Shown here: one piece after another, positions 22,022-32,756 of the stretch
Layout of the letters: the number at the start of each line of letters is the position of its first letter
How positions within the stretch are numbered: the first letter of the stretch is position 1
Source of the DNA: an uncultured Ruminococcus sp.
GTDB taxonomy: Bacteria; Bacillota; Clostridia; Oscillospirales; Ruminococcaceae
Assembly (NCBI GenBank): GCA_947345935.1
Contig: CAMZZN010000003.1
Span: 38,475 to 102,474, forward strand
Length of the DNA stretch: 64,000 bases
Reading direction: 5' to 3'
Notes under the pieces: generated by a model
Told to the model about the DNA's origin: nothing
Database searches by the model: none
The model's input: only the letters and a program-made list of their open reading frames with translations
Made by a program: the position numbers and the translations under genes

Positions 22022-22212
22022 AATGTCGTCAACTTAGGTGGGGACTCTGTCCCCACACCCCTGCCAAAGGGTGAATCCACCCTTTGGAAACCCATTATTA
22101 ATTATTTTTATTACCTCGTAACGAGGTAATAAAAATAATTAGAGTGAATGTCCACAGAGTTAATTCCACCTTGATAAGGGCAAGGAACAGAATTTATTAA
22201 ATTGACGGTACT
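22022..22212. repeat. Dispersed inverted-repeat family, long composite copy C
   Basis: AATGTCGTCAACTTAGG ... GGAACAGAATTTATTAAATTGACGGTACT with internal hairpins. Confidence 0.6.
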
Positions 22213-22213
22213 G

Positions 22214-22241
22214 ACAAAAAAAGGGGGACGCAGCGTCCCCC
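22214..22241 (-). terminator. Response regulator gene terminator
   Basis: minus strand GGGGGACG-ctg-CGTCCCCC-TTTTTTTG. Confidence 0.9.
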
Positions 22242-22267
22242 GTGATAATTCACCGTCAGCGAAAAGA

Positions 22268-22975
22268 TCATTCTTCTTCATCTGCTTCGAATTTATATCC
22301 GACGCCCCAGACTGTTTTTAAAGCCCATTTATCGGAAATTCCCTCAAGCTTCTCACGCAAACGCTTGATATGAACGTCTATTGTACGTGAATCGCCGTAA
22401 TATTCAAATCCCCATACCTCGTCCAGAAGCTGATCACGTGTATATACTCTGTTTGGATTTGACGCAAGGTAGAAAAGCAATTCCAGCTCTTTCGGCGGAG
22501 TGTCTATCGTTTTTCCGTTGACTTTAAGCTCATAGCGTGTCATATTTACAGAAAGCTTATCATAGTGTACTTCCTTGATCTCCGGTTCGGCATTAGCCGT
22601 ACCGACACGTCTTGTAACTGCATTTATACGTGCAATAACCTCTTTTGCGTCAAAAGGTTTTACTATATAGTCGTCAGCTCCAAGTTCAAGACCGATAACC
22701 TTGTCGATAGTCTCGCCCTTAGCTGTTATCATGATTATCGGAACATTAGATTTTTTTCTGATCTCACGGCATACCTGCCAGCCGTCTATCCCCGGAAGCA
22801 TAATGTCAAGAAGAACCATATCCGGTTTCAGCGCATTGAACTTTACGACAGCTTCTTCGCCGTCATGAGAGAGTATGACGCTGTAGCCGTCTTTTTCAAG
22901 ATAAAGTCTCAGCAGATCACATATATTTTTATCATCGTCTACGATCAAAACTTTCAGACTTTTTTCGTTTGCCAT
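22268..22975 (-). CDS. OmpR/PhoB-family response regulator (WalR/PhoP-like)
   Basis: LKVLIVDDDKNICDLLRLYLEKDGY...DMVLLDIMLPGIDGWQVCREIRKKS...GADDYIVKPF; winged-helix C-terminus. Confidence 0.95.
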   Translation of the reverse strand: MANEKSLKVLIVDDDKNICDLLRLYLEKDGYSVILSHDGEEAVVKFNALKPDMVLLDIMLPGIDGWQVCREIRKKSNVPIIMITAKGETIDKVIGLELGADDYIVKPFDAKEVIARINAVTRRVGTANAEPEIKEVHYDKLSVNMTRYELKVNGKTIDTPPKELELLFYLASNPNRVYTRDQLLDEVWGFEYYGDSRTIDVHIKRLREKLEGISDKWALKTVWGVGYKFEADEEE

Positions 22976-23173
22976 TTTTAAACCCCATTTCTTAAGTTGT
23001 TCTATATCAGATGTTATCTATATTAATTATACATCAAATCCATTAAATTGTCAATATATTTTTTATCATTTATCATGAAAATCTGTTTGTCCCCCTGCGG
23101 CGGCTATAATTTAAACTACATCTGCATCTTTATACTGTCTGAAAGCGCAGGAAGATCTGTATATAAAATAAAA

Positions 23174-23197
23174 ACGGACGTCCAAATGGACGTCCGT
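23174..23197 (-). terminator. rplQ (alpha operon) terminator
   Basis: ACGGACGTCC-aaat-GGACGTCCGT with T-tract on minus strand. Confidence 0.9.
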
Positions 23198-23212
23198 CAA
23201 TTTAATCAAAGA

Positions 23213-23554
23213 TTAAACCAGCTTGATGACTGCCATTTCAGCAGCGTCGCCACGACGAGGACCGATCTTTACGATCTGTGTATAACCGCCGTTTCTGTCA
23301 GCATACTTGGGAGAAATCTCGTCGAAAAGTTTCTTTGCAACGGACTCCTTTGTAACGTAAGCCAATACCTGACGCTTGGAGTGCAGATCATTGTTTTTAC
23401 CGATAGTAATCATTTTTTCTGCAACAGCACGAACTTCCTTCGCTCTCGTTACGGTAGTTTCGATCTGACCGTTTTCGAGAAGGAAAGTTACCATGCCTCT
23501 GAGCATAGCCTTTCTGTGGTCAGTTGATCTGCCCAGCTTTCTTGTACCCGGCAT
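23213..23554 (-). CDS. rplQ: Ribosomal protein bL17
   Basis: [34 protein letters not shown]. Confidence 0.98.
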   Translation of the reverse strand: MPGTRKLGRSTDHRKAMLRGMVTFLLENGQIETTVTRAKEVRAVAEKMITIGKNNDLHSKRQVLAYVTKESVAKKLFDEISPKYADRNGGYTQIVKIGPRRGDAAEMAVIKLV

Positions 23555-23604
23555 TGTATTTCACTCCTTTTCGTTTCGGTGCCTGTCTGCACCGTTATAT
23601 GGGT

Positions 23605-24570
23605 TTATTCTTCTTCGGAACTAAGGTCGAAGCCAAGTGACTGGAGCTTCTCCTTAACTTCGTCGAAGGATTTCTTTCCAAGGTTTCTAACCTTCATCAT
23701 TTCTTCCTCGGACTTGTTAATCAAGTCATCCACGGTATTAATTCCGGCACGCTTCAAACAATTGAACGAACGCACCGACAAGTCAAGATCCTCAATGGTC
23801 ATCTCAAGGATTTTTTCTTTACCCTTTTCGTCCTTTTCAACAAGAACCTCTGCCAGTCCTGATTCCTCTGAAAGGTCAATGAACAGCTTCAGATGCTCGT
23901 TGAGGAGATTGGCTGCCTGTGACAGTGCTTCCTTAGCGGAGATTGTACCGTCAGTCCATACCTCCATAGTAAGCTTGTCATAGTCGGTAACCTGACCCAG
24001 ACGAGTATCCTCGACTGTGTAGTTTACCTTCAGAACAGGAGTATAGATGCTGTCTACTGCAATCACATCAACGGGAAGGTTGACCTGCTTCTTGTTCCGC
24101 TCTGCGGACACGTAGCCTCTTCCCCTGTCAATAGTAATTTCCATGTAAAGTTTAGCGTCTTTACCCAGTGTTGCAATATGCATACCTGGATCGAGGATAT
24201 TAACCTCAGAGTCGGTTTTTATATCTCCGGCGGTAATTTCGCATTCACCCTCCGCCTCTATATAGACCGTTTTCGGGCCTTCTCCATAGAGCTTGGCAGT
24301 CAGACCCTTGATGCTGAGGATTATCTCAGTGACATCCTCTTTTACACCTGGGATTGTTGACAACTCGTGGTGAACCGTGCCATCCTTGCCCGAAAGCTTT
24401 ACGGAAGTCACAGCAACACCCGGAAGTGAGGAGAGCAGCACACGTCTGAGGCTGTTTCCAAGTGTTATACCGTATCCACGCTCCAGCGGTGCTAAAACGA
24501 ATTTGCCGTATTTGCCGTCACTTTTAAGCTCGACAATATCAATATCAGGCTTATTAATTTTTTCCAGCAT
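23605..24570 (-). CDS. rpoA: RNA polymerase alpha subunit
   Basis: [28 protein letters not shown]; alpha-[17 protein letters not shown]. Confidence 0.98.
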   Translation of the reverse strand: MLEKINKPDIDIVELKSDGKYGKFVLAPLERGYGITLGNSLRRVLLSSLPGVAVTSVKLSGKDGTVHHELSTIPGVKEDVTEIILSIKGLTAKLYGEGPKTVYIEAEGECEITAGDIKTDSEVNILDPGMHIATLGKDAKLYMEITIDRGRGYVSAERNKKQVNLPVDVIAVDSIYTPVLKVNYTVEDTRLGQVTDYDKLTMEVWTDGTISAKEALSQAANLLNEHLKLFIDLSEESGLAEVLVEKDEKGKEKILEMTIEDLDLSVRSFNCLKRAGINTVDDLINKSEEEMMKVRNLGKKSFDEVKEKLQSLGFDLSSEEE

Positions 24571-24630
24571 AAAAACCCTCCTATTTCACAATAACTGTTT
24601 GTTTCGAGTTCTGACAAGTCAAGTATCTTA

Positions 24631-25230
24631 TTACTTGGAGTACAGCTCGACGATAAGGTGTGTTGCAACCTCGTAATCAATATCCTCTGCGCCGGGAAGA
24701 CGATTTACTGTAGCTGAAAAATCGTCCTTATTGGCTGTGAGCCATACGGGAACAAGTCTTTCCTTGGTCTCTTCAACAGTTGCCTTGAATTTATCGGAGG
24801 TTCTGTCCTTTTCACGGAGAGCGATAACATCGCCCGGCTTTACTCTGTATGAAGGAATATTTACCTTCTTGCCGTTTACAGTGTAGTGGCTGTGAACAAC
24901 CAGCTGTCTTGCCTCACGTCTTGTGAGAGCCAGACCCATTCTGAAAACAACGCTGTCCAGTCTTGATTCGAGACAAGTGATAAGGTTGTCACCTGCCTTG
25001 CCTTCCATCTTTGAAGCGATCTCAAAGTAGTGGTAGAACTGCTTTTCGAGTACGCCGTAGATGAACTTGAGCTTCTGCTTTTCCTTAAGCTGAAGACCGT
25101 ATTCAGATATCTTCTTTCTGTTCTGTACGTTCTTGAAACGGATAGACTCCTTCTTGGATACGCCTAAAACAGCGGGGCTGATGCCCAGGTATCTGCATTT
25201 TTTAAGAATTGGTTCTTTCTGTACTGCCAT
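24631..25230 (-). CDS. rpsD: Ribosomal protein uS4
   Basis: S4 domain; LESRLDSVVFRMGLALTRREARQLVVHSHYTVNG. Confidence 0.98.
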   Translation of the reverse strand: MAVQKEPILKKCRYLGISPAVLGVSKKESIRFKNVQNRKKISEYGLQLKEKQKLKFIYGVLEKQFYHYFEIASKMEGKAGDNLITCLESRLDSVVFRMGLALTRREARQLVVHSHYTVNGKKVNIPSYRVKPGDVIALREKDRTSDKFKATVEETKERLVPVWLTANKDDFSATVNRLPGAEDIDYEVATHLIVELYSK

Positions 25231-25251
25231 TTTAAAACACCTCCTGTTAGA

Positions 25252-25656
25252 TCAGACACGACGTCTCTTGGGCGGACGGCAGCCATTGTGAGGAATGGGA
25301 GTAACGTCCTTGATCATCTTTACCTCAAGACCTACAGTCTGAAGTGCTCTGATAGCAGCCTCACGACCTGCACCGGGTCCCTTTACATAAACTTCAACGT
25401 TCTTGAGGCCGTGCTCCATAGCAGCCTTTGCTGCTGTTTCGGCAGCTGTCTGCGCTGCGAAAGGAGTAGACTTCTTTGAACCTCTGAATCCCAGCTCGCC
25501 TGCGCTTGCCCATGAAATAGCGTTGCCTGCTGTATCAGTGATAGTTACGATTGTATTATTGAAAGTGGACTGAATATGAACTGCGCCGCTTTCGATGTTC
25601 TTGCGTTCTCTGCGTCTTCTGACAGTAGTAACTTTTTTACCCTTCTGCTGTGCCAA
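25252..25656 (-). CDS. rpsK: Ribosomal protein uS11
   Basis: [43 protein letters not shown]. Confidence 0.98.
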   Translation of the reverse strand: MAQQKGKKVTTVRRRRERKNIESGAVHIQSTFNNTIVTITDTAGNAISWASAGELGFRGSKKSTPFAAQTAAETAAKAAMEHGLKNVEVYVKGPGAGREAAIRALQTVGLEVKMIKDVTPIPHNGCRPPKRRRV

Positions 25657-25670
25657 AGCTCATAACCTCC

Positions 25671-26039
25671 TTACTTCTTCTTGTTAGCGATAGTCTTTAC
25701 AGGGCCCTTGCGGGTTCTTGCGTTTGTCTTGGTTCTCTGTCCTCTTACGGGGAGACCCTTTCTGTGACGAACGCCTCTGTAGCAGCCTATTTCAACAAGT
25801 CTCTTAATGTTAAGAGCAACCTCACGGCGGAGGTCACCCTCTACGCTGTAGTTTGCGTCGATATAGTCACGAAGCTTAGCTACATCCTCTTCAGCGAGAT
25901 CCTTTACTCTTACGTCAGGATCAACGCCTGTGTTAGCGAGGATAGTTGTTGCAGTCTGACGACCGATTCCGTAGATATAAGTGAGACCGATTTCGATTCT
26001 CTTATTCTTGGGAAGGTCAACACCGGCTATTCTTGCCAT
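25671..26039 (-). CDS. rpsM: Ribosomal protein uS13
   Basis: [27 protein letters not shown]. Confidence 0.98.
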   Translation of the reverse strand: MARIAGVDLPKNKRIEIGLTYIYGIGRQTATTILANTGVDPDVRVKDLAEEDVAKLRDYIDANYSVEGDLRREVALNIKRLVEIGCYRGVRHRKGLPVRGQRTKTNARTRKGPVKTIANKKK

Positions 26040-26075
26040 ATTAAAATTGCACCTCCATTAAATGCGCTTCGGGGA

Positions 26076-26189
26076 TCAACCCTGACGCTGCTTATGCTTT
26101 GGATTCTGGCAGATCACCATGATTCTGCCCTTTCTTTTGATAACCTTGCATTTTTCGCAAATAGGTTTTACTGAAGGTCTGACTTTCAT
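26076..26189 (-). CDS. rpmJ: Ribosomal protein bL36 (37 aa, not in the ORF track)
   Basis: Manual translation: [37 protein letters not shown]. Confidence 0.97.
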   Translation of the reverse strand: MKVRPSVKPICEKCKVIKRKGRIMVICQNPKHKQRQG

Positions 26190-26243
26190 TGAAAATACCT
26201 CCTTAAAGCGGATGCGGAATACTGTTTCGCATTCCTGTATTCA

Positions 26244-26462
26244 TTATTTAACACGCCATGTGATACGACCCTTTGAAAGATCGTATGGTGACATTTCAAG
26301 CTTTACCTTGTCACCGGGCACGATTCTGATATAATTCATTCTGAGCTTGCCGGAAACGTGGGAAAGAACCTCGTGACCGTTTTCAAGCTGAACCTTGAAC
26401 ATTGCGTTAGGCAGTGCGTCTGTTACAACGCCTTCAACCTCAATTACATCTTCCTTGGACAC
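26244..26462 (-). CDS. infA: Translation initiation factor IF-1
   Basis: [53 protein letters not shown]. Confidence 0.98.
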   Translation of the reverse strand: MSKEDVIEVEGVVTDALPNAMFKVQLENGHEVLSHVSGKLRMNYIRIVPGDKVKLEMSPYDLSKGRITWRVK

Positions 26463-26476
26463 CTTGATAACCTCCT

Positions 26477-26722
26477 TTACTCAGTCCCCTGCCGCAGATC
26501 TGTCAACAGTTTTCTGAGCTTTTTATCAGTTATATCGTTTAATTCTATCATGCCGCCTGTCAGACTGATATGCTTTATATTTTTGCGTTTGGGTGAAGCA
26601 AGCTTTCTGCTTTTTCCATCCGCAATAAAGCAGTACGTTTCATCCGCCGACACGACCGTGAATAGTCCTCCGCAGTCACGTCCGGCGTCCGCTCTGACAA
26701 CCGAGCCTTTTTGCAGCTTCAC
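26477..26722 (-). CDS. KOW domain-containing RNA-binding protein (L14e-like)
   Basis: [48 protein letters not shown]; between map and infA. Confidence 0.85.
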   Translation of the reverse strand: MKLQKGSVVRADAGRDCGGLFTVVSADETYCFIADGKSRKLASPKRKNIKHISLTGGMIELNDITDKKLRKLLTDLRQGTE

Positions 26723-26736
26723 AATACGTCCCTCCG

Positions 26737-27489
26737 TCAGGGCTGAGTCAGAATGACGGGACCGTCAGGAGTTATTGCGATTGCGTGCTCAAAATGAGCC
26801 GACAGTGAACCATTTTTAGTAACCACAGTCCAGCCGTCCTTGAGAACTCTTACATCGTCGCCCCTTTGGTTTATCATAGGCTCGATGCAGATAGTCATAC
26901 CGGAAACCAGCCTGGGACCGTGTCCCGGCTTTCCCCAGTTCGGAATCTCCGGCGATTCGTGAAGCTCTCTGCCGATACCGTGGCCGCAGTAATTTCTTAC
27001 GATTCCGTAGCCTCGTGAAGCACAGTACTCTTCAACAGCATGAGAAATATCTCCGATTCTTGCGCCCACCTGAGCCTGAGCTATACCCTCGTACAGGCTT
27101 TTCTCAGTTACCTCAAGCAATGCCTTAGCCTCATCAGAAATTTTACCCACAGGGAAGGTCCAGCAGCTGTCGCCGTTGAAGCCCTTGTAAACGGCTCCCG
27201 TGTCGATACTTACTATATCGCCCTCTTTAAGCCTGCGGTTTGCTTTCGGAATTCCGTGAATCACTTCTTCGTTTACCGAAATACAAGCGTTTGCAGGAAA
27301 TCCGTATAAGCCTTTGAAACCAGATTTACAGCCGTGTTGTGCGAAGAACTCGCCGATCAGCTTATCCACCTCAAGAGTGGACATACCCGGTTTTAATTTT
27401 TCGCCCGCATACCACAGTGCGCCGCAGGTAATTCTACCTGCTTCACGCATTATGGCAAGTTCGGACTTGGATTTTATGGTTATGCTCAT
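26737..27489 (-). CDS. map: Type I methionyl aminopeptidase
   Basis: IPKANRRLKEGDIVSIDTGAVYKGFNGDSC; YCGHGIGRELHESPEIPNWG. Confidence 0.97.
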   Translation of the reverse strand: MSITIKSKSELAIMREAGRITCGALWYAGEKLKPGMSTLEVDKLIGEFFAQHGCKSGFKGLYGFPANACISVNEEVIHGIPKANRRLKEGDIVSIDTGAVYKGFNGDSCWTFPVGKISDEAKALLEVTEKSLYEGIAQAQVGARIGDISHAVEEYCASRGYGIVRNYCGHGIGRELHESPEIPNWGKPGHGPRLVSGMTICIEPMINQRGDDVRVLKDGWTVVTKNGSLSAHFEHAIAITPDGPVILTQP

Positions 27490-27493
27490 TACC

Positions 27494-28126
27494 TCATGCT
27501 CCTACTGCTGCCAGTGTAAGCTTTGAAGTATCGGCTACCTCTTCCTGACCCTCTACGGTAACAAGTTTGCCCTGCTTTTCGTAGTAGTCCTTAAGAGGAG
27601 CTGTTTTTTCGTGATAAGTTGCCAGTCTTTCAAGAACGACTTCCGGCTGATCGTCCTTACGGATAACAGTCTTGTCGCCGCACTTATCGCATACGCCCTC
27701 AACCTTTGAAGGCTTATAATCAACATGATATGAAGCTCCGCAGCCCTGGCAGACTCTTCTGCCAGAAACCCTCTGCTTGATGGTCTCGTCAGCTACATAG
27801 ATTTCAATCACCTTGTCGATCTTGATATTCATAGCGTCGAGAGCCTCAGCCTGAGGAACTGTTCTCGGAAAGCCGTCAAGGATAAATCCGTTCTGACAGT
27901 CGTCCTGAGCAATTCTCTCCTTCAGGATTCCGATAACGATTTCATCTGATACAAGAGCGCCTGCATCCATCGCAGCCTTAGCTTTGAGACCGTACTCTGT
28001 GCCGTTCTTTGCAGCTTCACGAAGGATATTGCCTGTAGAGATCTGAGGAATATTCAGCGCCTCGGAAACGACCTCGGCCTGTGTTCCCTTTCCTGCGCCG
28101 GGAGCGCCTAAAAAGATAAGATTCAT
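27494..28126 (-). CDS. adk: Adenylate kinase (Cys-containing LID)
   Basis: MNLIFLGAPGAGKGTQAE; GFPRTVPQAEALD; CQGCGASYHVDYKP...CDKCG. Confidence 0.98.
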   Translation of the reverse strand: MNLIFLGAPGAGKGTQAEVVSEALNIPQISTGNILREAAKNGTEYGLKAKAAMDAGALVSDEIVIGILKERIAQDDCQNGFILDGFPRTVPQAEALDAMNIKIDKVIEIYVADETIKQRVSGRRVCQGCGASYHVDYKPSKVEGVCDKCGDKTVIRKDDQPEVVLERLATYHEKTAPLKDYYEKQGKLVTVEGQEEVADTSKLTLAAVGA

Positions 28127-28142
28127 ATACCGTCCTCCTCTT

Positions 28143-29468
28143 TTATTTTAAGAAGCCCTTATGATGACGCATCATAAGATGTGATTCAAGTGTACGTGTT
28201 GTTTCAAGAGCAACGCTTACCGAGATAAGTATTGTCGTACCGCCCATTGAAAGCGCCTGGAGATTTGAATCAACAATACCCATTACAACAGGGATTACTG
28301 CGATTATACCCAGGAAGATTGCGCCTACGAGAGCTATCTTTGAAAGAACTCTCTGGATGTAGTCAGACGTTGGCTTTCCGGGTCTGATTCCGGGAATGCC
28401 GCCGTTGCTCTGACGGAGGTTATTGGCAATCTCAACAGGATTGTACTGGATTGAAACATAAAAATAGTTAAATGCAATTATGAGCAGGAAGTAGATAATT
28501 GCATAGGACACGCTGGATCTGCTGAAGAACTGGCAGAATGCGTGATAGAAGCCTGTAGTTTTTGTATCGGGCTTGAAAAGCTGGATCGTCTGGGGCAGAG
28601 CCATAAACGACATGGCAAAAATGATAGGCATAACGCCGCTCATGCAGACCTTGATCGGGATATGAGTTTTCTGACCGCCATACTGTTTCCTTCCCACTAC
28701 ACGCTTTGCATACTGGATCGGAATACGTCTTTCCGCTTCGTTCATGAATACGATAAACGCTATCTCTGCGATAACAAAGATCAGATATCCGATAGAAACG
28801 AAGAGATACTTCTGAGGCTGCCGCTTTGTAAGATCAACAAGAAGTCCGATGTCGGTGGGGAATCTTGCGGCGATACCTGCAAAGAGGAGCATAGAGATAC
28901 CGTTTCCGATACCCTTGTCGCTGATTCTGTTTCCCATCCATACTACAAGTGCGGCACCTGCAACAAAACAGAGAATTATTACTGCTGCTGAGAAGTACTG
29001 ATCCATATTCTTGCCCAGATACCTTACAGCAGATTTACCTTTGCCGTCATCCATTCTGGTAAGCGTTACATAGTAAGCGTAAGCCATAAAGAACGCCAGA
29101 GCTATAGAAACGAATGAAGTGATCTTTTCGATTTTCTTACGTCCTTCTTCTCCCTCGTTGCGCATTCGCTCCAGCGGAGGAAGCGCATAAGTCAGAAGCT
29201 GCATAATGATCGACGCATTGATAAACGGGGTAATAGACAGCGAGAAAATACTCGCCTGTGACAGCGCACCACCGGTGATGATGTGCAGATACTCAAGGAA
29301 GTTTCCGTCGGTTGCGTTCCTGTCCATCCATGTACTTACTACATCAGAATCAAGGAAAGGAACGGTAACGGCGCTTCCGAATCTGAAGATGATGATCATG
29401 AATAATGTATAGAGGAGCTTCTTTCTTATCTCAGGAACTCCCCACGCCTTTCTCAGGGTCTGAAACAT
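28143..29468 (-). CDS. secY: Preprotein translocase subunit SecY
   Basis: Typical SecY; GGALSQASIFSLSITPFINASIIMQLL. Confidence 0.98.
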   Translation of the reverse strand: MFQTLRKAWGVPEIRKKLLYTLFMIIIFRFGSAVTVPFLDSDVVSTWMDRNATDGNFLEYLHIITGGALSQASIFSLSITPFINASIIMQLLTYALPPLERMRNEGEEGRKKIEKITSFVSIALAFFMAYAYYVTLTRMDDGKGKSAVRYLGKNMDQYFSAAVIILCFVAGAALVVWMGNRISDKGIGNGISMLLFAGIAARFPTDIGLLVDLTKRQPQKYLFVSIGYLIFVIAEIAFIVFMNEAERRIPIQYAKRVVGRKQYGGQKTHIPIKVCMSGVMPIIFAMSFMALPQTIQLFKPDTKTTGFYHAFCQFFSRSSVSYAIIYFLLIIAFNYFYVSIQYNPVEIANNLRQSNGGIPGIRPGKPTSDYIQRVLSKIALVGAIFLGIIAVIPVVMGIVDSNLQALSMGGTTILISVSVALETTRTLESHLMMRHHKGFLK

Positions 29469-29470
29469 TA

Positions 29471-29911
29471 TTAGATCACCTCTGCCTTCCCGCCAGCCTT
29501 TTCGATTTTTTCGATAGCGCTCTGTGAGAATTTAGCAGCCTTTACAGTTATATTAGCAGTAAGCTCTCCGTTGCCGAGTACCTTAATGCCGTCGTAAGCC
29601 TTCTTAACGAGACCTGATGCAATGAGAAGCTCTGTATCAACAACAGTGCCGTCCTTGAATGCATTGAGATCCGAAACATTTACGATAGCATACTTTGCAG
29701 CGAAAATATTATTGAAGCCTCTCTTGGGGATTCTTCTTGTGAGGGGCATCTGTCCGCCTTCAAAGCCGATTCTTACACCGCCGCCTGAACGTGCGTTCTG
29801 ACCCTTATGACCCTTGCCGGCAGTCTTTCCGTTGCCCGAGCCATGGCCTCTGCCGATACGCTTAACAGCCTTGTTGGAATCGAGTGCGGGAGTTAATTCG
29901 TGAATTTTCAT
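29471..29911 (-). CDS. rplO: Ribosomal protein uL15
   Basis: [47 protein letters not shown]. Confidence 0.98.
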   Translation of the reverse strand: MKIHELTPALDSNKAVKRIGRGHGSGNGKTAGKGHKGQNARSGGGVRIGFEGGQMPLTRRIPKRGFNNIFAAKYAIVNVSDLNAFKDGTVVDTELLIASGLVKKAYDGIKVLGNGELTANITVKAAKFSQSAIEKIEKAGGKAEVI

Positions 29912-29929
29912 TAGTGTGCACCTCCTTGC

Positions 29930-30106
29930 TTACGCTTCTGTAACCTCAACAAGGTGTGAGATTTTATTGATTTTGCCCTTTGTCTGCTCATTATCGGGCT
30001 GGGTTGTTACGTCGCCGACCTTCTTGAGGCCAAGTGACTGAGCAGTAGCAATCTGGTCTTTCTTTCTTCCGATAAGGCTCTTTACGAGCTTGATGTTCAT
30101 AGCCAT
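29930..30106 (-). CDS. rpmD: Ribosomal protein uL30 (58 aa, not in the ORF track)
   Basis: Manual translation: [58 protein letters not shown]. Confidence 0.96.
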   Translation of the reverse strand: MAMNIKLVKSLIGRKKDQIATAQSLGLKKVGDVTTQPDNEQTKGKINKISHLVEVTEA

Positions 30107-30120
30107 GTGTTACTGCCTCC

Positions 30121-30621
30121 TTAACCTAAAATTTCTTTAACGGACTTGCCTCTCTTTGCAGCAACCTCTTTAATGGATGTGCATGATGTAAGACCGTTGA
30201 TGGTAGCTCTTACTACATTGCAGGGATTATTTGAACGAAGTGACTTTGTTCTGATATCCTTGATGCCTGCAACTTCGATTACGGCACGAACGGGACCGCC
30301 TGCAATAACGCCGGTACCGGGTGCGGCGGGCTTCATAAGAACTCTGCCTGCACCGAATTCGCCTACGATTTCGTGGGGGATAGTAGTTCCCTTGAGAGCA
30401 ACCTTTTTAAGGTTCTTCTTAGCGTCCTCAATTCCCTTGCGGATTGCGTCCGGAACTTCGCCGGATTTACCGAGACCGAAGCCTACGGTACCGTTTCCGT
30501 CGCCTACTACAACGAGCGCAGCAAACTTCATGATACGGCCGCCCTTAACAGTCTTGGAAACTCTGTTGATGGCAACGACCTTCTCAACGAACTCAGGAGC
30601 CTGTGTTTCAATATTAGCCAT
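30121..30621 (-). CDS. rpsE: Ribosomal protein uS5
   Basis: [39 protein letters not shown]. Confidence 0.98.
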   Translation of the reverse strand: MANIETQAPEFVEKVVAINRVSKTVKGGRIMKFAALVVVGDGNGTVGFGLGKSGEVPDAIRKGIEDAKKNLKKVALKGTTIPHEIVGEFGAGRVLMKPAAPGTGVIAGGPVRAVIEVAGIKDIRTKSLRSNNPCNVVRATINGLTSCTSIKEVAAKRGKSVKEILG

Positions 30622-30636
30622 TGTTGTACCTCCCTC

Positions 30637-30996
30637 TTAGAACTTTAATCCGTTTTCACGTGCGCCTTCTGCAAGTTCCTTGACACGACCGTGATAAAGG
30701 TAGCCGCCTCTGTCGAATACGACTTCGGTGATGCCCTTATCGGCTGCGTTCTTAGCGATCATCTCGCCGACCTTGCGTGCGCCTTCAACGTTGCCGCCGT
30801 TTCCGTCAAATCCCTTGTCCATGCTGGATGCGCTGGCAAGAGTAACACCGTTTACGTCGTCTATAAGCTGAGCGTATATGTGCTTTGTTGAGCGGAACAC
30901 ATTGAGACGGGGACGCTGAGCAGTTCCAGAGATCTTTGCACGTACTCTGCGGTGTCTCTTTAATCTTGCTTTATTGCTGTCAAACTTCTTAATCAT
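30637..30996 (-). CDS. rplR: Ribosomal protein uL18
   Basis: [35 protein letters not shown]. Confidence 0.98.
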   Translation of the reverse strand: MIKKFDSNKARLKRHRRVRAKISGTAQRPRLNVFRSTKHIYAQLIDDVNGVTLASASSMDKGFDGNGGNVEGARKVGEMIAKNAADKGITEVVFDRGGYLYHGRVKELAEGARENGLKF

Positions 30997-31015
30997 AGCA
31001 ATTTGCTCCTTCTAA

Positions 31016-31561
31016 TTACTTCTTGCCCTTACCGGCCTTGCCTTCCTTGCGGATGATATGCTCGCCGGCGTATCTGATGCCCTTGCCCTTATAAGGCTCG
31101 GGAGGACGCTTTTCACGTACCTCGGCTGCAAACTGACCTACAGCCTGTTTGTCAATACCGCTTACAACGATTCTGTTGGGCTGAGGAACGTCAAGCTTTA
31201 TCTTATCTGTTTCCTCAATGATAACGGGGTGCGAATAGCCCAGTGAAAGAGTTACCTTTGTTCCCTGCTTTGCAGCACGGTATCCTACGCCCTCGATCTC
31301 AAGAGTCTTGGAGTAGCCGTTTGTAACGCCTTCGATCATGTTTGCGATAAGTGTTCTTGTAAGACCATGAAGTGAACGATGTTTCTTGTCATCGCTGGGT
31401 CTTGTAACTGTGATTACACCTTCAGCAACCTCGATGCCGAGCTCAGTAGAAAACTGCTTTGTAAGCTCGCCCTTAGGTCCCTTGACTGTGATGCAGTTGT
31501 TGTCGTTCTTGACTTCTACACCTGCGGGAACGCTGACAGGCATTTTGCCGATTCTTGACAT
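31016..31561 (-). CDS. rplF: Ribosomal protein uL6
   Basis: MSRIGKMPVSVPAGVEV; GKGIRYAGEHIIRKEGKAGK; ORF track N-terminal extension rejected. Confidence 0.98.
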   Translation of the reverse strand: MSRIGKMPVSVPAGVEVKNDNNCITVKGPKGELTKQFSTELGIEVAEGVITVTRPSDDKKHRSLHGLTRTLIANMIEGVTNGYSKTLEIEGVGYRAAKQGTKVTLSLGYSHPVIIEETDKIKLDVPQPNRIVVSGIDKQAVGQFAAEVREKRPPEPYKGKGIRYAGEHIIRKEGKAGKGKK

Positions 31562-31574
31562 AATGTTGTCCTCC

Positions 31575-31973
31575 TTACCAGATGTATGCCAGGATTTCGC
31601 CGCCAACGTTAAGCTCTCTTGCCTTCTTGTCGGTAACGATACCCTTTGAAGTTGAAACGATTGCGATACCCAGGCCTTTTCTTACCTTGGGCATATCTGC
31701 GCAGCTTGAATAAATACGCAGACCGGGCTTTGAAACTCTTCTGAGCCCTGTAATTACCGGTGACTTGTTGTCGCCGTATTTAAGCGTAATTCTGATAACA
31801 CCCTGCTTGCCGTCCTCAATAAGCTGAAAACTCTTTACATAGCCCTCGTCAACGAGGATCTGTGTAATATCCTTTTTAACTCTTGAAGCGGGAACGTCAA
31901 CTGTGGCGTGCTTTGCAGTATTCGCATTACGAATTCTTGTTAAAAGATCTGCTATTGTATCAGTGATTTGCAT
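31575..31973 (-). CDS. rpsH: Ribosomal protein uS8
   Basis: [22 protein letters not shown]. Confidence 0.98.
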   Translation of the reverse strand: MQITDTIADLLTRIRNANTAKHATVDVPASRVKKDITQILVDEGYVKSFQLIEDGKQGVIRITLKYGDNKSPVITGLRRVSKPGLRIYSSCADMPKVRKGLGIAIVSTSKGIVTDKKARELNVGGEILAYIW

Positions 31974-31997
31974 GCCGAATGACCTCCTTTTCGTATT

Positions 31998-32183
31998 TTA
32001 CCAGCTTGCCTTTTTAACACCCGGAATCTGACCGTCGTGTGCAAGCTCTCTGAAGCAGATACGGCAGATGCCGAACTTTCTGAGGTATGCGTGCGGTCTG
32101 CCACAAATCTTGCATCTGTTATATGCTCTTGTGGAATACTTGGGAGTTCTCTGCTGCTTGTTGATCATTGCCTTCTTAGCCAT
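31998..32183 (-). CDS. rpsZ: Ribosomal protein uS14, zinc-type
   Basis: [61 protein letters not shown]. Confidence 0.97.
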   Translation of the reverse strand: MAKKAMINKQQRTPKYSTRAYNRCKICGRPHAYLRKFGICRICFRELAHDGQIPGVKKASW

Positions 32184-32199
32184 TTTAATTCCTCCCTGA

Positions 32200-32739
32200 T
32201 TACTTGATGAACGGAGCACCCAGAAGCGTCAGGAGCTCTTTAGCTTCTTCATCAGTGTTTGCAGTTGTGATGAAGTTGATATCCATGCCTCTTACCTTAT
32301 CGATCTTGTCGTACTCGATCTCAGGGAAGATAAGCTGCTCCTTGATACCTGTTGAGTAGTTGCCCTTGCCGTCGAAAGAATTTGCATTGATTCCTCTGAA
32401 GTCACGAACACGGGGAAAAGCTACGTTAAAGAGCTTGTCTACGAATTCGTACATCTTCTCGGCTCTCAGCGTTACTTTAACGCCGATAGGCATACCCTCA
32501 CGGAGCTTAAAGTTGGCAACTGACTTCTTTGCACGGCATACTACAGGCTTCTGACCTGTAATAGCAGCGAGATCTGTCATAATTGCGTCGATAACCTTTG
32601 AGTTATCCTTAGCCTCGCCGGCGCCTACATTGATAACAACCTTTTCGAGCTTCGGAATCTGCATTACGCTTTTGTATCCGAATTTCTTCATCATTGCAGG
32701 AGCAACGTCGCTAACATAAAAATCCTTTAATCTTGCCAT
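32200..32739 (-). CDS. rplE: Ribosomal protein uL5
   Basis: [41 protein letters not shown]. Confidence 0.98.
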   Translation of the reverse strand: MARLKDFYVSDVAPAMMKKFGYKSVMQIPKLEKVVINVGAGEAKDNSKVIDAIMTDLAAITGQKPVVCRAKKSVANFKLREGMPIGVKVTLRAEKMYEFVDKLFNVAFPRVRDFRGINANSFDGKGNYSTGIKEQLIFPEIEYDKIDKVRGMDINFITTANTDEEAKELLTLLGAPFIK

Positions 32740-32756
32740 TGTCGTTCTCCTTTACA

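Noticed and set aside
22000-22095. N-terminal extension of the histidine kinase ORF (MGFQRVDSPFGRGVGTESPPKL...)
   Set aside because: This part reads through repeat copy C; a TTG start at 21996 with AGGAGG upstream is far more plausible.
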